From: Trachythela sp. YZ-2020
Lineage: Eukaryota > Cnidaria > Anthozoa > Malacalcyonacea > Clavulariidae
Length of the DNA: 64,000 bases
Direction: 5' to 3'
Assembly: GCA_016169945.1 (NCBI GenBank)
Contig: JADLSH010000184.1
Location: 868,001-932,000 of the forward strand
Part shown: positions 1 to 10,720 of the stretch, in pieces
Position numbering within the stretch: position 1 is the first letter of the stretch
Layout of the letters: each line of letters begins with the position of its first letter
Made by a program: the position numbers and the translations under genes
Notes under the pieces: model-generated
What the model was told of the DNA's origin: nothing
The model's database searches: none
Seen by the model: only the letters and a program-made list of their open reading frames with translations

Positions 1-136
1 ATTCTCCATTCATTCAGAAACATATGGCCAGAAATTCTTTAACCTTTCCAATTTTTCCTAAACATCCAATAACCGGTGAAACAAAATACGTTATTGGTTC
101 GTAATTTAAAAAAGTAACTGTTATTATTACTATAAG

Positions 137-2815
137 GTGAACGATCGTTTGGAAGCCGCGCAGTCTAAGTTGAACCATGCTGAGGGAAGATTTGGTGATG
201 ATGATGGGATGAGACAAGAGTTTGAGGTGACTGAAATGGAACGAGATGAACAGCTAGCTGGTCTGGAAGAGGTATGAAAACGTTTGATCTCAAACGTGGG
301 GTTCGGCAGTGTTGTACGATAAGCTGTCGTGGTTTGCGTCTAGCTGAACTTAACTATTTGAGAAAGATTAAACTGAAACATGTAGTGACGTTTCGAGCGT
401 GCCCCATCGTCAGGTTAGTAGCCGGTTGGAATGGAAAACATGGAGCACATGACTGTGTCTAGTACACGTGTCCCAGGGTACTAAATAATGAAGAATGTCG
501 AACCATCCACGCAAAAACGCACAAGTTCGGAACAATCTTGCAGCAGACATGCATGTACCAATGCTGTTTCAACAATTTGTTATCAGGATGTGTTCGCACT
601 GCTTGTTCCCAGCTTGTTGAGAAGTTGTCATCGGCTTGTTGACAAATTGCTACAAGGTTGCTGACACAACAGACTTGTTACAAGTTGTGTGTGACAACCT
701 TGTAACAACTTGATAAAATGAGAACATTGCTGATTGCTCCAACTTGTTGATAAGCTTGCTACTGTAAGTCTGTTGCGAACACATCTGGTTGACAAGATGT
801 GAGATTTTTACGTGTGTAGCAAATACTGTAACAATAAAAGGATAGCCCTTACTGGAACTCTAGGAAGAACGGTTTAGAACTGATAGAGCTATCCAGTACA
901 AATAAAGTTAGTTTAGTTTAGGTTTCTTCCTGAAGTAACACTGGATCAGCAAGAGATGACTCTTATTGGACCTCTAGGGAGAACGGTTTAGAACTGATAG
1001 AGCTATCCAGTATAAATAGAGTTAGTTTAGTTTAGGTTTCCTCCTGTAGTAACATTGGATCAATAACGGTTGCCCTTACCGGACCTCTAGGCAGAACAGT
1101 TTAGAACTGATAGAGCGCTATCCAGTGTAAATATATGGTATGGTATGGTACGACATGATATGGTATGGTATGGTATATGATATGGTATGGTAGTACGCTT
1201 AGTCATTTTAGCCTTTTTTTCCATGTTCATAACAGGAGTGTGTCGCAGCAAGGAAACTGAGTAACGAAGCACAATACGTTCTTGTCGACAGCGAGCGGAA
1301 ACTTGCCGTGCTCGAAGAGGAAACACAACGCACGGACGACCGTCTTCGCGTGGCCACGGAACGCGTGCAGGCGCTAGAAGGTAATGTCAACAACGTGGGC
1401 ACAGAGATACGTTCTCTCGAAGATCGTGACAACGATGCCGCTGAACGCGAGGAACTAACTGAGGAAAAATTGAAGGTAGGTTGGCGAGTGAGTGGGTAGG
1501 TAAATAGATAGGTAGGTAGATAATGGTATGGTTAGTTGGTTACTATGGTATAGTATGGTATAGTAAAACTTTATTTAACTACGCTCACCCCTACAGCAAA
1601 AGCTGATTTCCAAGAGGGGCGTAGATATGAATATTCAAAATTACATTAAAAATTACAATTACAATAGTTACACTAATTACAAAAGTAAGGCATACATAAA
1701 TAAGAAATACAATTAAAGGTTTTGAATAAGATAAACAATCAGGAAAATTAATTAATTAATTTACTTAACCGGCCAGATATCACATTACTTGCATTAAAGG
1801 CAATAAGAGATTTCTTATTCCTTAATTCGTCTGGAAGGCTGTTCCACAGTTTTGTCCCTCTCTAACTTAGACTCTTTTAAAGATATTCAGTCTTAGGATT
1901 GGGCAAATAGGTAGATTAGATAGGTAGGATTTGGTTTAGGATTGAGATTACGATTGCGATTATATTTCAATTGGGGTTACCGAAGACATGTATATAAGTA
2001 GCTGGTAGTGGACGGTCTCTAAAGGAACGTTTACACGTTGCGAGTTGTCGGGCCGATTTTAGGTTTTGCTCAATGTTAATGACGAATATTTCGAGTTGAT
2101 GATGCCATCATGATGACGTTTGATACGTAATTTTCAAATATCATAATCAGCCCGACAAACCGCAGCGTGTAAACGTAGCTTAATGGAAGCAAAAAGCAAT
2201 CAAAATATCAAATGATTTGTATCATTGCAGTTCTTGGAAGATCAACTGCGAGAGATGGACGAGAGGGCAGACATGGGTCAGCGTGAAGTCACCAAGTTAG
2301 AAATCATCACGCAGAGCTATCACAACGAAGTGAACACTTGGAACAAGAAGACAGAAAACATACGAGAAGAGGTAATGCTGATATCTCAAACGTAGTGGTC
2401 CATTGTAGGTAGTTTTCCACAATAAGCTGCCGTGATCTGTGTCTGAATTACCTGAAAAAGATATCTCAAACGTGGGGTCCAGTGTAGCTATAACGCTTAA
2501 TTGCAGGTTGAAGCGCCTGCCCTGTAGGCTACACCTTTGTAGAACGCAGCCCAACCCAGTATCCGCGCGATGTCACTTAGGCATTAACCTTTATTTCATA
2601 GCCTCGTCAAACCATGTTATGAATTTTCTTCTTCTTCTTCATTACAGGTATCAGAGATAGAAAACATGGCAGACGAACAATTAGAGCAACATTCAGATTC
2701 TCGATCCGCGCCACGAAAAGAGCCTGAACCCGAATCCGAGTCTGAACCGGAGCCTGAACCCGAACCGGAACCCGAGCAGGAAGCGGAGGTTTCCGACGAA
2801 GGATCCGAGGACTAA
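137..2815 (+). CDS. Tropomyosin-like protein, 3' part (four exons; 5' exons lie before the window)
   Basis: Exons 137-271, 1236-1475, 2231-2371 and 2648-2815 join in phase 0 and give about 193 residues ending in TAA. The product is charged heptad coiled coil. The stretch around the first junction (GLEEECVAARKL) and the exon-2 segment (VATERVQALEGNVNN) line up with the tropomyosin pattern seen in other animals (EEVARKL, then ELRVVGNNLKSLE). Tropomyosin binds along actin filaments as a dimer; cnidarian forms are divergent. The last exon is odd: instead of the usual short C-terminus it has an acidic Glu-Pro repeat tail ending SDEGSED. AATAAA follows at 2898-2903. The bases before 137 are intron. 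This copy carries the upstream exons, so it is the likely functional one. Exon structure is certain; the family name is probable, since another coiled-coil protein cannot be fully excluded. Confidence 0.72.
511..818 (-). mobile_element. ACACACGTAAAAA-TIR element, copy 1
   Basis: This MITE-like element has degenerate terminal inverted repeats (CGCAAAAACGCACAAG on one side, GATTTTTACGTGTGTA on the other). Its inside is built from short ACAAGTTGT/CTTGTTGACAAG motifs. Copies lie at 6495-6788 (unit B), 25572-26329 (interrupted), 28584-28891, 38947-39304 and 54506-54836. Confidence 0.8.
836..1126 (+). repeat. 114-bp dispersed tandem repeat, ~2.5 units
   Basis: The units contain GAACGGTTTAGAACTGATAG, then AGCTATCCAGTATAAATA, then GGTTTCCTCCTGTAGTAACA. 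The same sequence recurs in arrays elsewhere in the window in both orientations. The duplicate of this array lies at 6826-7112. Confidence 0.85.
1127..1192 (+). repeat. GGTAT-type microsatellite
   Basis: Degenerate five-base repeat (ATGGT/GGTAT) in the tropomyosin intron, next to the 114-bp array. The copy in unit B (about 7115-7148) is shorter, so the tract length has changed since the copies separated. Confidence 0.7.
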
Positions 2816-2897
2816 ACAGCGGAAGACTAGTAACTAGCTAAAGATTAACGTTGAATATAAAGACAAGAAAAATGTATATCATAGTAGTTAAGTTTAA

Positions 2898-2903
2898 AAT
2901 AAA
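2898..2903 (+). promoter_or_regulatory. Polyadenylation signal AATAAA of tropomyosin-like gene, copy A
   Basis: A canonical AATAAA lies 83 bases after the tropomyosin-like stop codon. The same signal is kept in the duplicate at 8926-8931. Confidence 0.6.
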
Positions 2904-3330
2904 GTAATGCATTTGAAACGTTGTCCGTGTTTCTTTCGTTTGTCTTTGTGCCTATTTTCGCCATGAGAAAGCACGGTCGCTTTTCATTCTCGTACCCAGA
3001 GCCCGTTTTACGCGCGGTCTGGGTACGAGAATGGGTCGCTGTTGGGTTTTCCCAACCTTCCTCAAAATAGCTGAAAATTTTCCGACATGCAGGCTTTTGC
3101 CTGGGTAGGTTTGCCAGTTGGCCATTGCAGTACTGCTAGTCTGACTGAGTGCTGACTGTTGCTACTAATACTAGCCTGACTAGTCTAGTACTCACTGCTT
3201 AAACTTTCAACCTTCCTCAATGCCAGTAAACCTTCCTCACGGGTGGTGCCCGTATACATGACGCACCTTTTTTGCAACTCTGCACGGTCGAGAATAGACA
3301 ATGTTTTTACCCACGATATCTATTGTTCAT

Positions 3331-3630
3331 GTTATATGTAAACAACGAGTTTGAGTGTTTCATCAGGGGATCCAAACACGAGAAAACGGTATGAAACACG
3401 AGCGCGAAGCGCGAGTGTTTTATTGTTTTCGAGTGTTTGGTCCCCTGATGAAACACGAGAAACGAGTTGTTTACACAACATCTCAAACAAACCAGTATTT
3501 AAAGAGAAATTCAACGCGAAAGTCGAGTTAATTTATGGGTGTTTATTACCGTGGTATCAAGACAACGATACGGTGGTGATTTCCTTTGTGTTTTGCTTAT
3601 GAATTATTAATGAGTTTTAGATCTTTAGAT
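3331..3630. mobile_element. Insertion present only in duplication unit A
   Basis: Comparing the two units around TATTGTTCAT shows an extra ~297 bp here that has no counterpart at 9358. The inserted DNA is itself a foldback: GTTTCATCAGGGGATCCAAA early in it is the reverse complement of a segment near 3430-3455. Its right part resembles the neighbouring repeat at 3840-3960 (CAAACAAACCAGTATTTAAA). Confidence 0.7.
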
Positions 3631-3652
3631 GCAAACGTCAAAACTCATAATT

Positions 3653-3955
3653 TCAAACATCGTGGGAGCCATAATATGTAATATATCATACACGAGAAGG
3701 AGTTTATTATAGTGATTTGAAACACCGAAAAGTGTGTTGAAAAACAAGGCGCTAGCCGAATTTTTTAACATACTTTGAGGTGTTTTTAAATGACTATAAT
3801 AAACGACTTCGAGTGTATGATATAGCTTCTCAAACAAACCAGTATTTAAAGAGAAATTCAACGCGAAAGTTTAGTTAATTTATGGGTGTTTATTACCATG
3901 GTATCAAGACAACGATACGGTGGTGATTTCCTTTGTGTTTTGCTCATGAATTATT
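3653..3955. repeat. Dispersed foldback repeat family (copy 1)
   Basis: The inverted arms are ATCATACACGAGAAGGAG and the matching CTTCGAGTGTATGAT. They flank an internal inverted motif and are followed by a conserved tail (CAAACAAACCAGTATTTAAA). Other copies are at about 9385-9620 (duplication unit B) and 24921-25200. This looks like a MITE; no target duplication was resolved. Confidence 0.6.
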
Positions 3956-4379
3956 AATGAATTTGAGAAGTAATATCTCCAGTTGACACATCTTCAAACT
4001 ACAACAATATAATACATTTTGCAGTTCGAAACTGCTAATTATGTAAAAACAGTACAGCCCTCAATAACCAATAGCGACAATTTAATATAAATTTACGGCC
4101 TAATGACAGGCGAAGCTATTAATAATACCAGGACTACCATGACTACATTACAATTTCTCGACGAAAGTTCTCTTGTTAAACTGCAATTTATGTACAAATT
4201 TTAGCCAATAACCGTTCGATGTTCTATAGGGTAAAGCGCCGGGATATGGGCGCCACTTGTAGTCGCCTCTTCGTCGGACGAAAATACCAAAATGGTCAAC
4301 AACTAAAAAACAAAGTGAAATAAAATCGCTTTTAGCATGAATTGTATAATCGTATGGTGCGCCGGTTGACCTTTGTATT

Positions 4380-4825
4380 TAAGGCTGTTACACTGGGAAA
4401 TTTTTGCTGCAACTTACAACGCAATTTCTGCACATGGCCATGTTATGTAGAAATGTACGCACAGAAAAACAGTGAACATGGCCTGTGTTTCACTCCACCG
4501 ACATTATCATTCTCATTCATTTCTTTGTTGCCTTCTGGGCATGTTTAGCAAGGAAAATATCGGCAAAGTAAAACGAGATTCATGCTCACAATTTCTCTGC
4601 GAATATACTTTTTACCTAACATCGCTCTGTGTCCGAAATTGCGTTCCAAGTTGCAGCAAAAATTGCCCCGTGTAACATGGCCTTTACACGCAGAAACGTA
4701 AACATGGCTCACTTTTCACTCCGCCGATATTTTTCATTCTTTTCGGTATTTCGCCGACAATTTGTCTGCGAATATTCTTTACATAACATAGCTCTGTGTC
4801 AGAAATCGCCTCGTGTGACATGGCC
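4380..4825. repeat. GGCCATGTTACA/GCAACTTGCAACGC repeat family
   Basis: Two adjoining copies contain AATTTTTGCTGCAACTT and GCCTGTGTTTCACTCC motifs. Related copies are at about 10345-10705, 21200-21490 (opposite strand) and 47155-47400. It gives small chance open frames; I see no coding signature. Confidence 0.6.
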
Positions 4826-4842
4826 TTAAACTATGACGATAC

Positions 4843-5351
4843 TTACTTAGAAATCTTCAGATCTCCAGGCGGCTTGCCTCGTCGTCCATATTTTTGCCAT
4901 TTCTGATACTCCATTAACTTCTTCCGTCCGCGTTTCTCGTCCGCTTTCTTGATAGGATCACTGAGACTTTTCTTATGTTTACTGTCCAACCCCTCCGTAT
5001 TTTCCTCCGAGGTTGACCCCTCACATGCAGATCTTGATTTCTCGTGATGTTTTTTCCGGGGGATGGAACTCCTCCCGGGCTTATTACGTAATATAACAGT
5101 CTCGCATGTCCGGGGTTCCTCAGGGGTCATTTCTGGTTCCTCCTCTTCATTATCCTCACTTTTATCCATAGAATCCACCGTCTGTTCAGCACTGTCCATA
5201 AGCGACCCCTCTTCGCCATCTGGGGAGTCACGGGATGAGACCGTTGATTGCGGGCTCCTTAAAAGGATCTCGATACTTGATGTAAAAGAGCGTGATTTCT
5301 TAAGCGAAGGTGACGGTGGCGTCTCAACCACGGACGGAATTAGAATTTCAC
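4843..5351 (-). pseudogene. Orphan last exon of the coiled-coil gene (duplication unit A)
   Basis: This is a second copy of the terminal coding exon found at 10721-11229. The acceptor (CTCTTTAG before 5351) and the whole 169-codon reading frame to TAA at 4843 are intact. It differs from the other copy at about five residues (for example TVDSM against TVVYV, and NEEEE against NGEEE). The exons that should precede it lie only upstream of unit B, so it has no promoter or first exons of its own. It could still be reached by splicing from exon 3 (13226) past the nearer copy. Hence it is an orphan exon or possible alternative 3' exon rather than a decayed pseudogene. Confidence 0.7.
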
Positions 5352-5417
5352 CTAAAGAGACAAACGCTTTGTTAAAACACAAAAGGCTCTTGAACATTTG
5401 ACATACATTTCGTCTCT

Positions 5418-6165
5418 ATGTTGTCATACTAGACAGCTCTAATAGCTCTAAACTGTTCTCTCTAGAGGTTCAGTAACCGTTATCCCTTCTTGGTTCAGCG
5501 TTACTACAGGAGGAAACCTAAACTAAACTAACTTCATTTATACTGGATAACTCTATCAGTTCTAAACTGTTCTTCCTAGAGGTCCAGTAAGGGTCATTCC
5601 TTATTGATCCAGTGTTACTACAGGAGGAAACCTAAACTAAACTAACTTTATTTATACTGGATAGCTCTATCAGTTCTAAACTGTTCTCCCTAGAGGTCCA
5701 GTAAGGGTCATTCCTTATTGATCCAGTGTTACTACAGGAGGAAACCTAAACTAAACTAACTTCATTTATACTGGATAACTCTATCAGTTCTAAACTCTTC
5801 TTCCTAGAGGTCCAGTAAGGGTCATTCCTTATTGATCCAGTGTTACTACAGGAGGAAACCTAAACTAAACTAACTTCATTTATACTGGATAGCTCTATCA
5901 GTTCTAAACTGTTCTCCCTAGAGGTCCAGTAAGGGGCATCTCTTATTGATCCAGTGTTGCTACAGGAGGAAACCTAAACTAAACTAACTTCATTTATACT
6001 AGACAGCTCCAATAGTTCCAATGCGTTCTCCTTAGAGGTTTAGTAACCGTCATTCCTTATTGGTTCAGCGTTACTACAAGAGGAAACCCAAACAAATTTA
6101 TACTGGATAGCTTGATCAGTTCTCCATCCCCAGGTGGTGTTAAAACAGGAGGAAACCTGAACTAC
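5418..6165 (-). repeat. 114-bp dispersed tandem repeat array, ~6 units
   Basis: The array is reversed relative to 836-1126 (CTAGAGGTCCAGTAAGG, AGGAGGAAACCTAAACTAAA). Units are about 114 bp and mutually similar. It sits just upstream of the orphan minus-strand exon; the duplicate array is at 11300-12045. Confidence 0.85.
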
Positions 6166-6232
6166 ACTAATTCTATTTAGTAGAATCATACTAGTAAACT
6201 ATTACAAATGCTGTAATTTGATTGGCTACGCT

Positions 6233-8843
6233 GAGATGAACAGCTAGCTGGTCTGGAAGAGGTATGAAAACGTTTGATCTCAAACGTGGGGTTCGGCAGT
6301 GTTGTACGATAAGCTGTCGTGGTTTGCGTCTGGCTGAACTTAACTATTTGAGAAAGATTAAACTGAAACATGTAGTGACGTTTCGAGCGTGCCCCATCGT
6401 CAGGTTAGTAGCGTTGGCAGGGAAAACATGGAGCACATGACTGTGTCTAGTACACGTGTCCCAGGGTACTAAATAATGAAGAATGTCGAACCATCCACGT
6501 AAAAACGCACAAGTTGGGAACAAATGCTGTTTCATCAATTTGTTATCAGGATGTGTTCGCACTGCTTGTTCCCAGCTTGTTGACAAGTTGTCATCGGCTT
6601 GTTGACAAATTGCTACAAGGTTGCTGACTGAATAGACTTGTTACACCCAACAACGTGTTAACAAGTTGTGTGTGACAACCTTGTAGCAACTTGATAAAAT
6701 GAGAACATTGCTTTAATTGATAATCTTGCCACTGTAAGTCTGTTGCGAACACATCTGGTTGACAAGATGTGAGATTTTTACGTGTGTATTAAATACTAAA
6801 TACTGTAACAATAAAAGGATAGCCCTTACTGGAACTCTAGGGAGAACGGTTTAGAACCGATAGAGCTATCCAGTATAAATAAAGTTAGTTTATAGTTTAG
6901 GTTTCCTCCTGTAGTAACACTGGATCAATAAGAGATGACTCTTACTGGACCTCTGTGGAGAACGGTTTAGAACTGATAGAGCTATCCAGTATAAATAAAG
7001 TTAGTTTAGTTTAGGTTTCCTCCTGTAGTAACACTGGATCAATAACGGTTGCCCTTACCGGACCTCTAGGCAGAACAGTTTAGAACTGATAGAGCGCTAT
7101 CCAGTGTAAATATATGGTATGGTATGGTATATGGTATTGTATGGTATTACGCTTAGTCATTTTAGTCTTTTTTTCCATGTTCATAACAGGAGTGTGTTGC
7201 GGCAAGGAAACTGAGTAACGAAGCACAATACGTTCTTGTCGACAGCGAGCGGAAACTTGCCGTGCTCGAAGAGGAGACACAGCGCACGGACGACCGTCTT
7301 CGCGTGGCCACGGAACGCGTGCAGGCGCTAGAAGGTAATGTCAACAACGTGGGCACAGAGATACGTTCTCTCGAAGATCGTGACAACGATGCCGCTGAAC
7401 GCGAGGAACTAACTGAGGAAAAGTTGAAGGTAGGTTGGCGAGTGAGTGGGTAGGTAAATAGATAGGTAGGTAGATAATGGTATGGTTAGTTGGTTACTAT
7501 GGTATAGTATGGTATGGTAAAACTTTATTTAACTACGCTCACCCCTACAGCAATAGCTGATTTCCAAGAGGGGCGTAGATATGAATATTCAAAATTACAT
7601 TAAAAATTACAATAGTTACACTAATTACAAAAGTAAGGCATACATAAATATGAAATACAATTAAAGGTTTTGAATAAGATAAACAATCAGGAAAATTAAT
7701 TAATTAATTTACTTAACCGGCCAGGTATCACATTACTTGCATTAAAGGCAATAAGAGATTTCTTATTCCTTAATTCGTCTGGAAGGCTGTTCCACAGTTT
7801 TGTCCCTCTATAACTTAGACTCTTTTTGAGATATTCAGTCTTAGGATTGGGCAAATAGGTAGATTAGATAGGTAGGATTTGGTTTAGGATTGAGATTACG
7901 ATTATATTTCAATTGGGGTTACCGAAGACATGTATATAAGTAGCTGGTAGTGGACGGTCTCTAAAGGAACGTTTACACGTTGCGAGTTGTCGGGCCGATT
8001 TTAGGTTTTGCTCAATGTTAATGACGAATATTTCGAGTTGATGATGCCATCATGATGACGTTTGACACGTATTTTTCAAATATCATAATCAGCCCGACAA
8101 ACCGCAGCGTGTAAACGTAGCTTAATGGACGCAGAAAGCAATCAAAATATCAAATGATTTGTATCATTGCAGTTCTTGGAAGATCAACTGCGAGAGATGG
8201 ACGAGAGGGCAGACATGGGTCAGCGTGAAGTCACCAAGTTAGAAATCATCACGCAGAGCTATCACAACGAAGTGAACACTTGGAACAAGAAGACAGAAAA
8301 CATACGAGAAGAGGTAATGCTGATATCTCAAACGTGGTGGGTTCAGTGTAGGTAGTTTTCCACAATAAGCTGCCGTGATCTGTGTCTGAATTACATGAAA
8401 AATATCTCTCAAACGTGGGGTCCAGTATAGGTAGTATTCTACAATAAGCTGCCGTGGTTTGTGTCTGAACTACCTGAAAAAGATATCTCAAACGTGGGGT
8501 CCAGTGTAGCTATAACGCTTAATTGCAGGTTGAAGCGCCTGCCCTGTAGGCTACACCTTTGTAGAACGCAGCCCAACCCAGTATCCGCGCGATGTCACTT
8601 AGGCATTAACCTTTATTTCATAGCCTCGTCAAACCATGTTATGAATTTTTTTCTTCTTCTTCATTACAGGTATCAGAGATAGAAAACATGGCAGACGAAC
8701 AATTAGAGCAACATTCAGATTCTCGATCCGCGCCACGAAAAGAGCCTGAACCCGAATCCGAGTCTGAACCGGAGCCTGAACCCGAGCCCGAACCGGAACC
8801 CGAGCAGGAAGCGGAGGTTTCCGACGAAGGATCCGAGGACTAA
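6233..8843 (+). pseudogene. Orphan tropomyosin-like 3' exons (duplication unit B)
   Basis: The first exon is cut: only its last 29 bases (6233-6261) remain, and its acceptor is lost at the duplication junction. The next three exons are complete and open with intact splice sites at 7190-7429, 8173-8313 and 8670-8843. The 80-residue exon is unchanged in protein from copy A. The last exon is 6 bases longer, adding one more Glu-Pro pair to the acidic tail. AATAAA follows at 8926-8931. With no start codon of its own this copy can only be used by splicing or read-through from copy A. Confidence 0.75.
6495..6788 (-). mobile_element. ACACACGTAAAAA-TIR element, unit B copy
   Basis: Duplicate of the element at 511-818, with a small internal deletion (the stretch encoding GCAGCAGACATGCATG is absent). 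Confidence 0.8.
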
Positions 8844-10022
8844 ACAGCGGAAGACTAGTAACTAGCTAAAGATCAACGTTGAATATAAAGACAAGAAAAA
8901 TGTATATCATAGTAGTTAAGTTTAAAATAAAGTAATGCATTTGAAATGGTGTCTGTGTTTCCTTCGTTTGTCTTTTTGCCTATTTTCGCCATGAGAAAGC
9001 ACGGTCGCTTTTCATTCTCGTACCCAGAGCCCGCCTTACGCGCGGTCTGGTACGAGAATGGGTCGCTTTTGGGTTTTCCCAACCTTCCTCAAAATAGCTG
9101 AAAATTTTCCGACATGCAGGCTTTTGCCTGGGTAGGTTTGCCAGTTGGCCATTGCAGTACTGCTAGTCTGACTGAGTGCTGACTGTTGCTACTAATACTA
9201 GCCTGACTAGTCTAGTACTCACTGCTTAAACTTTCAACCTTCCTCAATGCCAGTAAACCTTCCTCACGGGTGGTGCCCGTATACATGACGCACCTTTTTT
9301 GCAACTCTGCACGGTCGAGAATAGACAATGTTTTTACCCACGATATCTATTGTTCATCTTTAGACGCAAACGTCAAAACTCATAATTTCAAACATCGTGG
9401 GAGCCATAATATGTAATATATCATACACGAGAAGGAGTTTATTATAGTGATTTGAAACACCGAAACGTGTGTTGAAAAACAAGGCGCTAGCCGAGTTTTT
9501 TAACATACTTTGAGGTGTTTTTAAATCACTATAATAAACGACTTCGAGTGTATGATATAGCTTCTCAAACAAACCAGTATTTAAAGAGAAATTCAACGCG
9601 AAAGTTGAGTTAATTTATGGGTGTTTATTACCGTGGTATCAAGACAACGATACGGTGAGTTTGAGAAGTATACTCCAGTTGACATATCTTCAAACTACAA
9701 CAATATAATACATTTTGCAGTTCGAAACTGCTAATTATGTAAAAGCAGTACAGCCCTCAATAACCAATAGCGACAATTTAATATAAATTTACGGCCTAAT
9801 GACAGGCGAAGCTATTAATAATACCAGGACTACCATGACTACATTACAATTTCTCGACGAAAGTTCTCTTGTTAAACTGCAATTTATGTACAAATTTTAG
9901 CCAATAACCGTTCGAAGTTCTATCGGATAAAGCGCCGGGATATGGGCGCCACTTGTTGTCGCCTCTTCGTCGGACGAAAATCCCAAAATGGTCAACAACT
10001 AAAAAAAAGTTAAATAAAATCT

Positions 10023-10289
10023 CTTTTACAAGATGGTTTTTTTCTGCATCTCACTCGATTGAAATTGATGTAGAAGGTTTAGGTAATTAGGTGGATGGAT
10101 ATTTCGAGTGAAATATTATATACAAGGTTAACGCTTGGCAACTGGACTCTGTAGCTCAGTGGTCTGAGCGCTGCACCGGAATCGCAGGGCCGCAGATTCA
10201 ATTCCTGTCGGAGGACTTACAGTTGCATTTTTCGCAGCCATTCCCGTTCAGGTCTAAAATATCGCATATAATATTTCACTCAAAATATC
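10023..10289 (+). mobile_element. tRNA-like SINE insertion, only in duplication unit B
   Basis: The insert contains TGTAGCTCAGTGGTCTGAGC (A-box-like, D arm) and GATTCAATTCC (B-box-like, T arm) about 35 bases apart, which is typical of a tRNA-derived pol III promoter. Unit A reads straight across this point. TCTTTTA occurs at both edges as a likely target duplication. The acceptor stem does not pair well and base 33 is C, so I do not call it a working tRNA. Confidence 0.7.
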
Positions 10290-10720
10290 TTTTAGCATGA
10301 ATTGTATAATCGTATGGTGCGCGGGTTGACCTTTGTATTTAAGGCTATGTTACAAGGGGAAATTTTTGCTATGTTATGTAGAAATGTACGCACAGAAAAA
10401 CAGTGAACATGGCCTGCGTTTCATTCCTCCGACATTATCATTCTCATTCATTTCTTTGTTGCCTTCTGGGCATGTTTAGTAAGAAAAATATCGGCAAAGT
10501 AAAACGAGATTCATGCTCACAATTTCTCTGCGAATATACTTTTTACCTAACATCGCTCTGCGTCCGAAACGTGAACATGGCTCACTTTTCATGGCCGATA
10601 TTTGTCATGCTTTTCGATATGTTGGGTGAAGAAGACAATTTGTCTGCGAATATTCTTTACATAACATAGCTCTGTGTCAGAAATCGCCTCGTGTGACATG
10701 GCCTTAAACTATGACGATAC

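Larger units (their letters stand above)
243..6232. repeat. Tandem segmental duplication, unit A
   Basis: This 5990-bp block is repeated head-to-tail as 6233-12110. The match starts at 243 (GAGATGAACAG) inside a tropomyosin-like exon and runs without rearrangement to ATTGGCTACGCT ending at 6232. It contains the tropomyosin 3' exons on the plus strand, a coiled-coil gene last exon on the minus strand, a 114-bp repeat array and several MITEs. Unit A has an extra ~297-bp insertion (about 3331-3630) that unit B lacks. Confidence 0.95.

Noticed and set aside
10141..10225. Possible functional tRNA gene
   Set aside because: Poor acceptor pairing and C at position 33; the same head recurs with a constant body at 39705-40015 and 47515-47900, so it is a SINE.
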